Below, one piece after another: positions 8,679-15,780 of a DNA stretch of 26,276 nt. A program made the position numbers and the translations under genes. The notes under the pieces are model-generated. The model searched no databases. It was not told where the DNA came from and was given only the letters and a program-made list of their open reading frames with translations. The DNA comes from JAZDLC01 sp043802345. Lineage in GTDB: Bacteria > Planctomycetota > B15-G4 > JADJEK01. Location of the stretch: the NCBI GenBank assembly GCA_043802345.1, contig JAZDLC010000195.1, positions 1-26,276 on the forward strand, read 5' to 3'. Within the stretch, counting starts at the first letter, position 1, and each line of letters starts with the position of its first letter.

Positions 8679-8845
8679 GTCTGGTGTCCTCGAGTTTGGA
8701 AGATCTGGACGACGAGGAAGATGCGGCGGCCATTCCACCACGAAGGAGATGACGCGGCCAGAGTCCCTCCCTTTCCTGCGCGCATTGCGGACCCTTCTTC
8801 GCTAGAACGCGAATCGCGTTTCCTCTTCCCGCTGGATCTCGACCC
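8679..8845. promoter_or_regulatory. Divergent spacer with a 15-base dyad
   Basis: This spacer lies between the FG-GAP protein and the DUF72 gene. It contains the inverted repeat AACGCG-AAT-CGCGTT at 8807-8821, 25 bases before the DUF72 start, an operator-sized dyad. No clear sigma-70 hexamer pair was seen on either strand. Confidence 0.3.
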
Positions 8846-9862
8846 ATGGCAGACGATCCGAAACGGCGGCAGCTCAGGCTGTTCGCGGATGACGAGGTGA
8901 AGCCGGCTCCCGGCGTGGAGCCGGTCGCTCCCGACCCGGAACTGAGAGAGCTGGCGTCCCGGTTGCCGGATCAGTTGCGTCTCGGCACCTCGTCCTGGTC
9001 GTTTCCAGGCTGGAAAGGGCTCGTCTACCGGAAGAAGGTCTCCGCGAAGCGACTCTCAAAGGAGGGTCTTTCGGCCTACGCGAGCCACCCGCTCTTCCGG
9101 ACCGTCGGTCTGGACCGGACGCACTACGCGCCGATGTCGGCCGAGGAGTTCCGGGCTCACGCCGACCAGGTTCCGGACGACTTCCGGTTCCTGGTGAAGG
9201 CGCACGAGGCGTGCACCTTGCTGCGTTTTCCCCAGCACCCGCGCTACGGCCGGCTCAAGGGGAAGGAGAACGATCGCTTCCTCGACCCGGAGTACGCGCT
9301 GCGCGAGGTGGTGCAGCCGGTCCTTTCCGGGCTCGGCGAGAAGGCCGGCCCGATCCTGTTCCAGGTGGCGCCGCAGAGTTTCGAGCCGATCGGCGGGAAC
9401 GGCGCCTTCATCGAGCGGCTGCATGAGTTCCTGGGAAGCCTGCCGCAAGGCCCGCTCTACGCCGTTGAGATCCGCAACCGCGAACTGCTCCGGGAGTCGT
9501 ACGCCGCGGCGCTGAAGGACCGGGATGCCGTCCACTGCCTGAACGCCCTGGAACGGATGCCTTCCCTGGACGAGCAGTGGCATCTCGCGCGGGTGGGCCA
9601 GGCGCGCGCCATGGTCATCCGTTGGATGGTCCACCCCACCCTGGACTACGACCAGGCCAAGCAGCGGTACGAACCCTTCGACCGCCTCGTGGACGAAGAC
9701 CCCCGCACGCGCGCGACCATTTCCGAACTGGTCCTCGGCGCCGCCGAGGCCGGCCAGCCGATCTACGTGATCGTCAACAACAAGGCGGAGGGATCCTCCC
9801 CGCTCAGCATCCTGGAACTCGCCCGCACCATCGCCGCGGACACGAACGATCACTCAACGTGA
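8846..9862 (+). CDS. DUF72 domain-containing protein
   Basis: A 338-aa protein of the DUF72 (YecE-like) family, a TIM-barrel-like fold of unknown biochemical role. The family opening motif is clear: RLGTSSWSFPGWKGLVY (45-61), followed by the typical THYAPMSAEEFRAHADQVPDDFRFLVKAHE block (about 96-127), GPILFQVAP and YAVEIRNRELL. A charged 35-residue N-terminal extension precedes the domain, and the C-terminal IYVIVNNKAEGSSPLS (254-269 region and beyond) is also family-typical. No strong Shine-Dalgarno is visible before this ATG. The last 13 bases overlap the end of the convergent transporter gene inside a hairpin. Confidence 0.9.
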   Translation: MADDPKRRQLRLFADDEVKPAPGVEPVAPDPELRELASRLPDQLRLGTSSWSFPGWKGLVYRKKVSAKRLSKEGLSAYASHPLFRTVGLDRTHYAPMSAEEFRAHADQVPDDFRFLVKAHEACTLLRFPQHPRYGRLKGKENDRFLDPEYALREVVQPVLSGLGEKAGPILFQVAPQSFEPIGGNGAFIERLHEFLGSLPQGPLYAVEIRNRELLRESYAAALKDRDAVHCLNALERMPSLDEQWHLARVGQARAMVIRWMVHPTLDYDQAKQRYEPFDRLVDEDPRTRATISELVLGAAEAGQPIYVIVNNKAEGSSPLSILELARTIAADTNDHST

Positions 9863-9869
9863 TCGTTCG
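9843..9869. terminator. Perfect hairpin spanning two overlapping convergent gene ends
   Basis: CGAACGATCAC (9843-9853), loop TCAAC (9854-9858) and GTGATCGTTCG (9859-9869) form a perfect 11-bp stem. Both stop codons lie inside it or at its edge. It could act as a bidirectional terminator, although neither strand shows a T-run after the stem, so factor-independent termination would be weak. Confidence 0.55.
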
Positions 9870-11178
9870 CCAGCTTCCGTTGCTGCCTGCCGAGCAGCAG
9901 GGCGATACCCATCCAGAGCAGGGCCACTGGAATGGAGCCGAACAAGACGACGGAGATGGAGGATCCGCCCGCCAGCACCCAACTGGTCGTGGCGGACGAG
10001 ACCGAGTCGCCGCCCCGGTAGACAAAGGTGTCGATGAACGTCTTCGACTTGTACCTGGCTGAGCGGCTGACCACCGTGTACAGCATGTTCTGCGCCGGCT
10101 TGGCGGCGACATACTGGCAGACCTTCCGGCTGACTTCGAATACCACGATCATCCACAGGGTGGGCCATCCTCCGAGGAAGGCGAAGCCGATGCCGGTGAC
10201 CACCGGAACCGCGGCCAGGGCGATTCCGCTCCCCATGTTCTTCAGGATGCGGCTGGTGAGGAAGAGCTGCAGCAAGAGCGTGGCGGAGTTGTTCCAGGTG
10301 ACGACACCGGCGAAGAACTCGATCCGGTCGTTGCTCGAAGCGAAGGCCAGGTGCACGATATCCTGCTTCGCGGTCCAGAGCAGCATCCCGGTGAGGGAGT
10401 AGATGAAGATGAAGGCGCAGATTCCCAGCAGGTAAGGGGACCGCGCCACCAGCTTCATCCCTTCCAGGGCGCCGGCCAGCAGACTTTGCCGCTCCGCTGC
10501 GGGTGCCTGTGCGGTGCCGTTCTCGGGCGTGAGCTTCCACAGCCGGCTCACCGCGAAGATCGCGGCCTCGAGGAAGAGGATCGAGATCGCAAGCATGTAG
10601 GCGATGCCGATCTTCGAGACCAGGTTCGATGTGAGCTGCGGTCCGACGATACCTCCCAGGGTGCCGGCGGCTCCGATGATGCCGAACAGCCGGGCCGCCT
10701 GGTGGTGCCGCAGCAGGTCCGCCATCACGCCCCAGAAGAGCGACATGATGAACAGGCTGAAGACGCCGACCCAGATGAAGAAGGCCTGGGCCAGCCACCC
10801 CTGCTCCGCGGGATCGATGGAGCGGAACAGCAACAGGAAGATCAACAGGTTGACGCCGAAGAAGCGGTACAGGACCGGCACGAACCGCTGGCGGGGGAGC
10901 CGGCTGACCAGCCCGGAGAAACCGATGTGGACGCAGACCATGGTCAGCAGACCGAGCTGTACCAGAGTGTTCTTGTTCTCCACGCCGTACGCCTGCGCCA
11001 TCTCGTCCCTGATCGGCTGGACGATGAAGTAGGCGGCCATCAGGAAGAAGTAGAAGAGGCAGGCCCAGACCACCAGCCACCCCTCGCCGCGCTGAATCAG
11101 GAAGCTGCGGGCGAACCAGCCAGCGGGTGGCGCCGCCGTGGCCGGCTCATTCGGATTGACTGCATTGTCTGGCAACAT
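9850..11178 (-). CDS. MFS-type NTP/NDP exchange transporter-like protein (ATP:ADP antiporter family)
   Basis: A 442-aa polytopic membrane protein with about 11-12 hydrophobic segments. It shows signatures of the TLC/ATP:ADP antiporter-like branch of the major facilitator superfamily: YFIVQPIRDEMAQAYG (near residue 50), then VLYRFFGVNLLIF, and towards the C-terminus AKPAQNMLYTVVSRSARYKSKTFIDTFVYRGGDS. Intracellular parasites use relatives to import host ATP. Free-living bacteria carry divergent homologues of unknown substrate, so nucleotide exchange should not be assumed. A purine-rich GAAGAGA ribosome site precedes the ATG. The gene ends 13 bases inside the DUF72 gene on the opposite strand. 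Confidence 0.85.
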   Translation of the reverse strand: MLPDNAVNPNEPATAAPPAGWFARSFLIQRGEGWLVVWACLFYFFLMAAYFIVQPIRDEMAQAYGVENKNTLVQLGLLTMVCVHIGFSGLVSRLPRQRFVPVLYRFFGVNLLIFLLLFRSIDPAEQGWLAQAFFIWVGVFSLFIMSLFWGVMADLLRHHQAARLFGIIGAAGTLGGIVGPQLTSNLVSKIGIAYMLAISILFLEAAIFAVSRLWKLTPENGTAQAPAAERQSLLAGALEGMKLVARSPYLLGICAFIFIYSLTGMLLWTAKQDIVHLAFASSNDRIEFFAGVVTWNNSATLLLQLFLTSRILKNMGSGIALAAVPVVTGIGFAFLGGWPTLWMIVVFEVSRKVCQYVAAKPAQNMLYTVVSRSARYKSKTFIDTFVYRGGDSVSSATTSWVLAGGSSISVVLFGSIPVALLWMGIALLLGRQQRKLANDHVE

Positions 11179-11287
11179 GGTCTCTTCTTACGGCCTGGAG
11201 GAGCTAATTACGGCGCCGGCCTTTCATCGTGGGTGGGGATCGTAAACTCTCTGCGAAATGAACACGCACCCTCTGCGCCCCGGTCTG

Positions 11288-11293
11288 TAATCT
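11288..11293 (+). promoter_or_regulatory. Extended -10-like TAATCT, possible leaderless start
   Basis: TGTAATCT ends seven bases before the ATG at 11301. This distance would place transcription initiation at or next to the start codon. No spaced Shine-Dalgarno is present and no convincing -35 was found. Confidence 0.35.
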
Positions 11294-11300
11294 TTCAGGG

Positions 11301-11687
11301 ATGAGAAGCATCCTGATTCCCCTGGTCCTGGTGCTGACTTCGCTCGTCTCCTGCTTCTTTGATACGCCCCCTCCCGGGTACAGCGGGCCGGTCCCCTCCG
11401 CGCGGGGGCAGGCGGTGCTCCAGGAACTAGAGGGCCAGGTCCTGACGGATGGGACGGGGGCCTTCGGCGGCGGCGACTGGACCATCGGCCCGTTCGGCGT
11501 GATTCCGAATCCGGTCTCCGGCAAGGGGCCGGTGGTGCTGCTCGAACAGGACGGAGAGACTCGCTACCTGCCGGTGGAGACTCAAGGCGACGTGGCCGAC
11601 CTGTATCGCCGGGTGACAGGACGCACTTCGCCACTGGTCAAGGGGGGGACGAGCGAGCGCTACCTCAAGGCGTTCGGCGGCCACTGA
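11301..11687 (+). CDS. Small putative lipoprotein
   Basis: A 128-aa protein with a signal peptide (hydrophobic 4-16) ending in LVSC, a good lipobox with Cys18 as lipidation site. The mature part starts FFDTPPPGYSGP and has no domain I recognise; VVLLEQDGETRYLPVET suggests a small beta-rich fold. A -10-like TAATCT sits immediately upstream and no spaced Shine-Dalgarno is present. It converges on another lipoprotein gene with an 11-base gap. It may be lineage-specific. Confidence 0.7.
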   Translation: MRSILIPLVLVLTSLVSCFFDTPPPGYSGPVPSARGQAVLQELEGQVLTDGTGAFGGGDWTIGPFGVIPNPVSGKGPVVLLEQDGETRYLPVETQGDVADLYRRVTGRTSPLVKGGTSERYLKAFGGH

Positions 11688-11698
11688 ACGCTGTCTTC

Positions 11699-12637
11699 TC
11701 AAGGAGTCCGCAGGTCGAACTCCATCTCGATGTGAGCGTTCAGCGCGTCTGTCTTCCCCTCGTTCATGACCCGCATCCGCATGTCGAAGCGATACGCCAG
11801 GTTCCCCTCCACCGGAAAGGGCCTCGTGAGATCAACGGTCAGTTCGCCGGCCGCCTCGCCGTCCAGGCCGATCAGCTCGCACCGCGCGGTGTCCGGCATG
11901 TTGGGGAGGTGAAAGAGCTGCGTCTCCGCCAGACAGCGCGCCTTCAGCGCGACCGTCGCCCGGTTCCCATCCAGCGAGACGAGGCGGTAGTCGCCGCTCT
12001 GAGTCAGTTCCATGCCGCTGATCTTCACCGGCAGATCCGCCTTCCAGCGCGCGCCCGGCCCCACCTTTTCGGCAGGGAACGGGATCGCGAGCTGTTGCAG
12101 AGCCTGCTTCAGGTTCCCGAAGAAGTGCCGCAGCGTCGCGGTGGCGCCGCCGGGGATCTCGAAATCGACCGTCAGAACCTGGCCGTTGGCGGAGCGGGTG
12201 AGCCGGCCGGCCCGGCCCACCGGGTCCTGATGGGTCAGTTCCCGGTTGAAGTGCGCCAGCCGCTCCATATCGGAACCGTCGTCCACGATCGCGGCCCCGG
12301 CGATGAGCACGGAACAGTCGAACCGGTCTGACTTCGGAGGACCGCTCAGCCCGAAGTCGAGGGTCATGCTCGTGGCCGGGATCGTCTCGGGGGGAATCGC
12401 CTGCCCGCTGTAGTCCAGCCCCATCGACATGGAGACCTTCAGCTTCGACGATTGGAGGGGCGCACCCGCGACCTCGTACTTCAGCACCGCGGTCGGTTCG
12501 GACCCCTGCTCGAGCAGCACCACGGGCGCTGTCTCCGCCCCGGCCGGATCCGCTTCAGGCTCCTTCTTCGAGCAGGACGGTAGCGCCAGGCCAATCATGG
12601 CCGCCGTCAGGATCGGGATCCGCGCGCGACTCTTCAT
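11699..12637 (-). CDS. Putative lipoprotein, DUF6263-like
   Basis: A 312-aa protein with a signal peptide ending LALPSCSKKE (lipobox LPSC). It has a short Glu/Ala/Pro linker, then a long beta-rich domain. Features such as VLKYEVAG, a central VGPGARWKADLPVKISGMELTQSGDYRLVSLDGNRATVALKA block, and a closing AHIEMEFDLRT recall the DUF6263 type of secreted lipoprotein, in which repeated phrases of the form 'G-x-W' and 'Y-x-L' occur. That assignment is from memory of the pattern and is tentative. GAGGGA precedes the ATG by about four bases, and a possible promoter lies at 12663-12692. The function is unknown. Confidence 0.75.
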   Translation of the reverse strand: MKSRARIPILTAAMIGLALPSCSKKEPEADPAGAETAPVVLLEQGSEPTAVLKYEVAGAPLQSSKLKVSMSMGLDYSGQAIPPETIPATSMTLDFGLSGPPKSDRFDCSVLIAGAAIVDDGSDMERLAHFNRELTHQDPVGRAGRLTRSANGQVLTVDFEIPGGATATLRHFFGNLKQALQQLAIPFPAEKVGPGARWKADLPVKISGMELTQSGDYRLVSLDGNRATVALKARCLAETQLFHLPNMPDTARCELIGLDGEAAGELTVDLTRPFPVEGNLAYRFDMRMRVMNEGKTDALNAHIEMEFDLRTP

Positions 12638-12662
12638 GCTGTCCCTCGCTGCGAAAACAGAC

Positions 12663-12692
12663 AGCGTATCGGCGCGTTTTGGGCTACCGCAA
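12663..12692 (-). promoter_or_regulatory. Possible sigma-70 promoter for the DUF6263-like lipoprotein
   Basis: On the - strand TTGCGG (12692-12687) and TACGCT (12668-12663) are 18 bases apart, 26 bases before the start codon. Both match the consensus only partly, so this is a weak prediction. Confidence 0.3.
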
Positions 12693-12798
12693 AGGGAATC
12701 CCGGCTCTGACAACCCGCCGGAGCGTTGATCTACTTCAACAAGCATATCTTCTAACCAACTCTCCGTTCGCGTATGCTCTGCTGCAAACTGGTCCGCC

Positions 12799-13656
12799 AT
12801 GCAAGTCGCCATCGCCACAGATTCCAGCCTCCCCGAGCTGGATCCCGACAACGCCGGGTTGCTTCGCGTTCTCGCCGAGCGGGAAGTGTCGGCAGTGCCG
12901 GTGGTGTGGGAAGACGCGACCTTCGACTGGTCCAGCGTCGATTCCTGCATTGTGCGCGCGACCTTCGACTACGTTCACAAGAGGCAGCTCTTCCTTGACT
13001 GGGCGGACCGGGTGTCACAGCAGACCCGGCTGTTCAACAACGCGGAGACCCTGCGCTGGAATTCGCACAAGGAGTACCTGCTCGAACTGGAAGCGCGGGG
13101 CGTGCCGGTGGTGCCCAGCGCCCTGCTGCGGAGCGGGGAGCGGGCGGATCTCCAGCAACTGATGGCGGAGCACGACTGGGACCGCGTGGTGGTCAAGCCG
13201 GCCGTCTCCGCCTCGGCCCGGGAAACCTTCCTGGTCGATATCGAGCATGTGCCGGTGGGCCAGATCCGGCTCGAGCGGCTGCTGGCCAGGGAGGATCTGC
13301 TGGTCCAGCCGTTCATGGCGGGCATCCCGGTCAGCGGGGAGGTCTCGATCATCTACGTGAACGGGCGGTACTCCCACGCGGTGCGGCTGATGCCGAAGGA
13401 AGGAGACTTCCGGGTCCAGTCGGAGTTCGGTGGGACCAGAGAGAGGGTTTCTCCCCGGACGGCCGAACTCCTCGTGGCGGATCATGTGCTGGAAGTGAGT
13501 CCGGGAGACTCGCTGTACGCCCGGGTCGACCTGCTGACCGACGGGTCCGGCGAGATCCGGCTGGGAGAGCTGGAGATGGTGGAGCCGTGCCTGCATCTGC
13601 GCCTGTGCCCGGACGGCGCGGTCCGCCTGGCGGACGCCATCATGCAGCTGCAATGA
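12799..13656 (+). CDS. ATP-grasp domain protein (RimK/glutathione-synthetase-like)
   Basis: A 285-aa ATP-grasp ligase of the RimK/GshB-like group. ATP-grasp landmarks are VVVKPAVSASA (131-141, Lys133 binding ATP phosphates), LLVQPFMAGI (167-176), SGEVSIIYVNGRYSHAVRLMPKEGDFRVQ (179-207, substrate side) and YARVDLL plus LGELEMVEP (240-246, 255-263, metal ligands). The family makes a C-N bond between a carboxylate and an amine through an acyl phosphate; DcsG of cycloserine biosynthesis looks similar in layout. The substrate here cannot be read. It is the first gene of a three-gene operon: its TGA overlaps the next ATG as ATGA. A TATGCT hexamer (12773-12778) may be its -10. Confidence 0.85.
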   Translation: MQVAIATDSSLPELDPDNAGLLRVLAEREVSAVPVVWEDATFDWSSVDSCIVRATFDYVHKRQLFLDWADRVSQQTRLFNNAETLRWNSHKEYLLELEARGVPVVPSALLRSGERADLQQLMAEHDWDRVVVKPAVSASARETFLVDIEHVPVGQIRLERLLAREDLLVQPFMAGIPVSGEVSIIYVNGRYSHAVRLMPKEGDFRVQSEFGGTRERVSPRTAELLVADHVLEVSPGDSLYARVDLLTDGSGEIRLGELEMVEPCLHLRLCPDGAVRLADAIMQLQ

Positions 13657-14741
13657 ACCATCCGGTGTCATCCATGTCGGGAGTCGGTTCCCCGCCTCGC
13701 GCGGCGGCAGAGGGGGGGCGGTCCCAGTTCCGGCTTTCCCTGGAGGCGGCGGCCGAGGCCGCGCGGGAGCATGGGATCCGGTACGACTGGATGCGGCGCC
13801 TGAGGCACCTGCTGCTGGCCGGACGTTCCATCGAGTCGCTCGAGCGGGAAACCCCCCGGGTCTTCGCCCGCAGTGCCGCGCTCTTTCCGCTGCTCGAAAC
13901 CAGACTTGTCCGGCGGATGACCGTTCAGGACGGCGCCATCAAGCTGTTGATCGGACTGGTGGACGGTCACGCCGTGGAAACCGTCGTGCTGCCCACCGCC
14001 AGGGGAGTCTCGGTCTGCCTTTCGAGCCAGGTCGGATGTCCGGTCGGCTGCACCTTCTGCGCCAGCGGGCGTGCCGGTCTCGTGAGGAACCTCGAGACCC
14101 ACGAGATCGTCGAGCAGCTCGTGCACGCGCGCAGGGTCTGTCAGGAGGTCGATCGGCTGGTGATGATGGGGATCGGCGAGCCGCTGCTCAATGCCGATGC
14201 GCTCTTCGCCGCGCTCGATCAGATCCGGTTCGAGGGGAAGATCGGCCCGAGGCGCATGATCGTCTCCACCGTGGGCACGAAGGGCGCGATCCAGCGGCTG
14301 AGCGACTGGGGCGCGCCGGCCACCCTCGCGGTCTCGCTGCACGCTCCCGACGATGAGCTGCGCGCGCGGTTGATTCCATCTCTCGCCCGTTCCAGGATCG
14401 ACCGGCTCCTGCAGGAGACGGACGACTACATCCGGCGCACGGGGCGCAAGGGGCTGGCCGCGTACACGCTGATCCGTGCCGTGAACGATTCCGACGAGCA
14501 GGCCCGGGCCGTGGGGAATCTCCTGCGAGGGCGGGAGATCTATCTGAACGTGATCCCGTACAACCGCGTGCCCGGAGTGGCGTACGAACCAGTCTCCGCC
14601 GAGCGGGCCCGGAGGTTTGTCGATCTCGTGCGCGCCAACGGGGCCTTCGCGACCGTGCGCAAGACCATGGGCTCGGCGCAGAATGCGGCTTGCGGCCAGC
14701 TCCGGGCGTCAACTGTCCTGGACGAGACGGGAGGAATCTAG
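13653..14741 (+). CDS. rlmN: RlmN/Cfr-family radical SAM rRNA methyltransferase
   Basis: A 362-aa radical SAM enzyme of the family that methylates A2503 of 23S rRNA (RlmN at C2; Cfr at C8). The cluster-binding motif CxxxCxxC is Cys129, Cys133 and Cys136 in SSQVGCPVGCTFCASG. Cys122 sits seven residues before it, as in E. coli RlmN, and Cys347 in NAACGQL is the methyl-carrying cysteine. MMGIGEPLLN (171-180) is the SAM-binding GGE-like motif, and SLHAPDDELR and NVIPYN are also typical. The usual N-terminal 'FRAKQ' segment is not recognisable: residues 1-85 are unusual and begin with a polar tail. I start at 13653 because of the ATGA overlap; an in-frame upstream start at 13587 would lie inside the preceding gene. 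The split between C2 and C8 activity cannot be settled by eye. Confidence 0.85.
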   Translation: MNHPVSSMSGVGSPPRAAAEGGRSQFRLSLEAAAEAAREHGIRYDWMRRLRHLLLAGRSIESLERETPRVFARSAALFPLLETRLVRRMTVQDGAIKLLIGLVDGHAVETVVLPTARGVSVCLSSQVGCPVGCTFCASGRAGLVRNLETHEIVEQLVHARRVCQEVDRLVMMGIGEPLLNADALFAALDQIRFEGKIGPRRMIVSTVGTKGAIQRLSDWGAPATLAVSLHAPDDELRARLIPSLARSRIDRLLQETDDYIRRTGRKGLAAYTLIRAVNDSDEQARAVGNLLRGREIYLNVIPYNRVPGVAYEPVSAERARRFVDLVRANGAFATVRKTMGSAQNAACGQLRASTVLDETGGI

Positions 14742-15371
14742 ATGCAGATTCTGCGCCGGCTGCCGCCACTGATTCTCCTCTTGCCGCTGACTCTCTGTTC
14801 CTGTCAGTGGACGAGCGAGATGCTGGGGCTTGACGAGGGGCCTGGCGAGCCCGAGGCGGCCGGGGACGAGGCCGGAAAGGAGGCGAGTCCAAGGGAGCCG
14901 GGCGAGGGACATCGGTTCCTGGCGCGCCTCGACGGACGCTTCGCGGCTGAGGGAACGATCTGGCCGGAGGGCGCAACGCGCTCGACCGCCTGGTCCGGGG
15001 TCTGCCGCAACTGGCTGGTCCTCGGCGGGCGCTTCCTGGTCCGGGAGCAGGAAGCGACCTCCTCGGGCCTTGGCTCCATGGAGAGCCTGAGCCTGCTCGG
15101 CTTTGACAACAGCATCGGGAAGTACGTGGAAACCGGCTGTGACACCTTTTCCACCTCCCTGCGGCCGACCAGCCGGGGCAAGCTCGATCCCTCGGGAGAT
15201 CAGCTTCACCTGGTGTCGACGACGGAGGATCCGGACAGCGGTCAGCTGATCGTGATCCGGGAGGTCTGGACCGTCGTCAGCACGAACGAGTACCGCAGCG
15301 AGCGGTTCGAGAAGCGGCCCGGGCAGAAGGAGCGGCGCGTGAGCGAGGTCGTGTATCGGCGGACCGAGTGA
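14742..15371 (+). CDS. DUF1579 family lipoprotein
   Basis: A 209-aa protein whose ATG follows the rlmN stop directly (TAG then ATG), with GGGAGGAA as ribosome site, so it is cotranslated with that gene. The signal peptide ends in TLCSC (probable lipobox, Cys21), followed by an acidic linker (28-54). From residue 55 on there is a DUF1579-like domain: HRFLARLDGRFAAEG, then GGRFLVREQEA, SLLGFDNSIGKYVETGCDT, and DSGQLIVIREVWTVVS. DUF1579 proteins are small beta-barrel-like proteins of unknown role. It is the last gene of the operon; the repeat region begins 14 bases later. Confidence 0.82.
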   Translation: MQILRRLPPLILLLPLTLCSCQWTSEMLGLDEGPGEPEAAGDEAGKEASPREPGEGHRFLARLDGRFAAEGTIWPEGATRSTAWSGVCRNWLVLGGRFLVREQEATSSGLGSMESLSLLGFDNSIGKYVETGCDTFSTSLRPTSRGKLDPSGDQLHLVSTTEDPDSGQLIVIREVWTVVSTNEYRSERFEKRPGQKERRVSEVVYRRTE

Positions 15372-15385
15372 GGGTGCGGGGACGC

Positions 15386-15530
15386 GTACTCGTACTCGAA
15401 TCGTGGGGGGCCGACCTGGCTGGAGGGCTCGAGCACTCGCGCACCCGGATCTCTGACGACGTCGGACTCTCGGCTGGGGATTCGAGTACGAGTACCGTCC
15501 CTTCGGGACTGAGTACGAGTACGAGTACGA
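15386..15530. repeat. Repeat element 1: inverted GTACTC/GAGTAC arms around a conserved core
   Basis: The left arm at 15386-15401 (GTACTCGTACTCGAAT) is the exact reverse complement of 15480-15495, giving a 16-bp stem around a 78-base interior. The core TCGTGGGGGGCCGACCTG (15401-15418) follows the left arm and is shared with element 2. A further run of GAGTAC, three full units plus two bases, fills 15511-15530 and can pair with the left arm in other registers. Confidence 0.75.
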
Positions 15531-15621
15531 AACGCACGTTCCGTCGCCTCTGTCATCGAGACGAGGGAATACTGATAGCAGGCACGCCAGAGAGAGATTA
15601 ATGGCAAGCACCGGACGCGAT

Positions 15622-15682
15622 TCGTACTCGAATCGTGGGGGGCCGACCTGTATGGCGGATTCGCGTAGGCATACGAGTACGA
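15622..15682. repeat. Repeat element 2: second copy of the core with inverted arms
   Basis: Bases 15622-15650 repeat 15390-15418 exactly (29 of 29). The inverted arm follows at 15674-15682 (CGAGTACGA, complementary to TCGTACTCG at 15622-15630). Both copies are also preceded by GGACGCG, so the homology extends a few bases upstream with a small indel. The shared plan of arm, core, spacer and inverted arm suggests a mobile or palindromic family rather than a chance repeat. Confidence 0.75.
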
Positions 15683-15780
15683 TGGGTGGCGAGAAGGTAT
15701 CGTCTCTTCAGAATCCCGGAACCGATGCCGCGATTCGCGGTCCATGGTTGTGTCCCGACCCAACAAACAGGAGCTCCGGC

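Larger units (their letters stand above)
15372..15780. other. Gene-free region with paired repeat elements
   Basis: No credible gene lies here. The region carries two copies of a 29-base direct repeat (15390 and 15622), GTACTC/GAGTAC hexamer arms in both orientations, and a small GTCCC-TTC-GGGAC hairpin (15497-15509). The serpin ribosome site AGGAG is at 15769-15773. Short open frames here translate to runs such as SYSYSYS, which come from the hexamers and are not evidence of coding. Confidence 0.7.

Noticed and set aside
9854..11080. A 408-codon open frame on the - strand
   Set aside because: It lies in another frame of the transporter gene, is Arg/Pro/His-rich and lacks the membrane segments of the real product.
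15601..15780. A longer reading of the serpin starting at 15601
   Set aside because: The added 60 residues are translated from repeat element 2 and polar DNA, have no signal peptide, and lack a ribosome site. ATG 15781 has AGGAG seven bases upstream and a hydrophobic leader.
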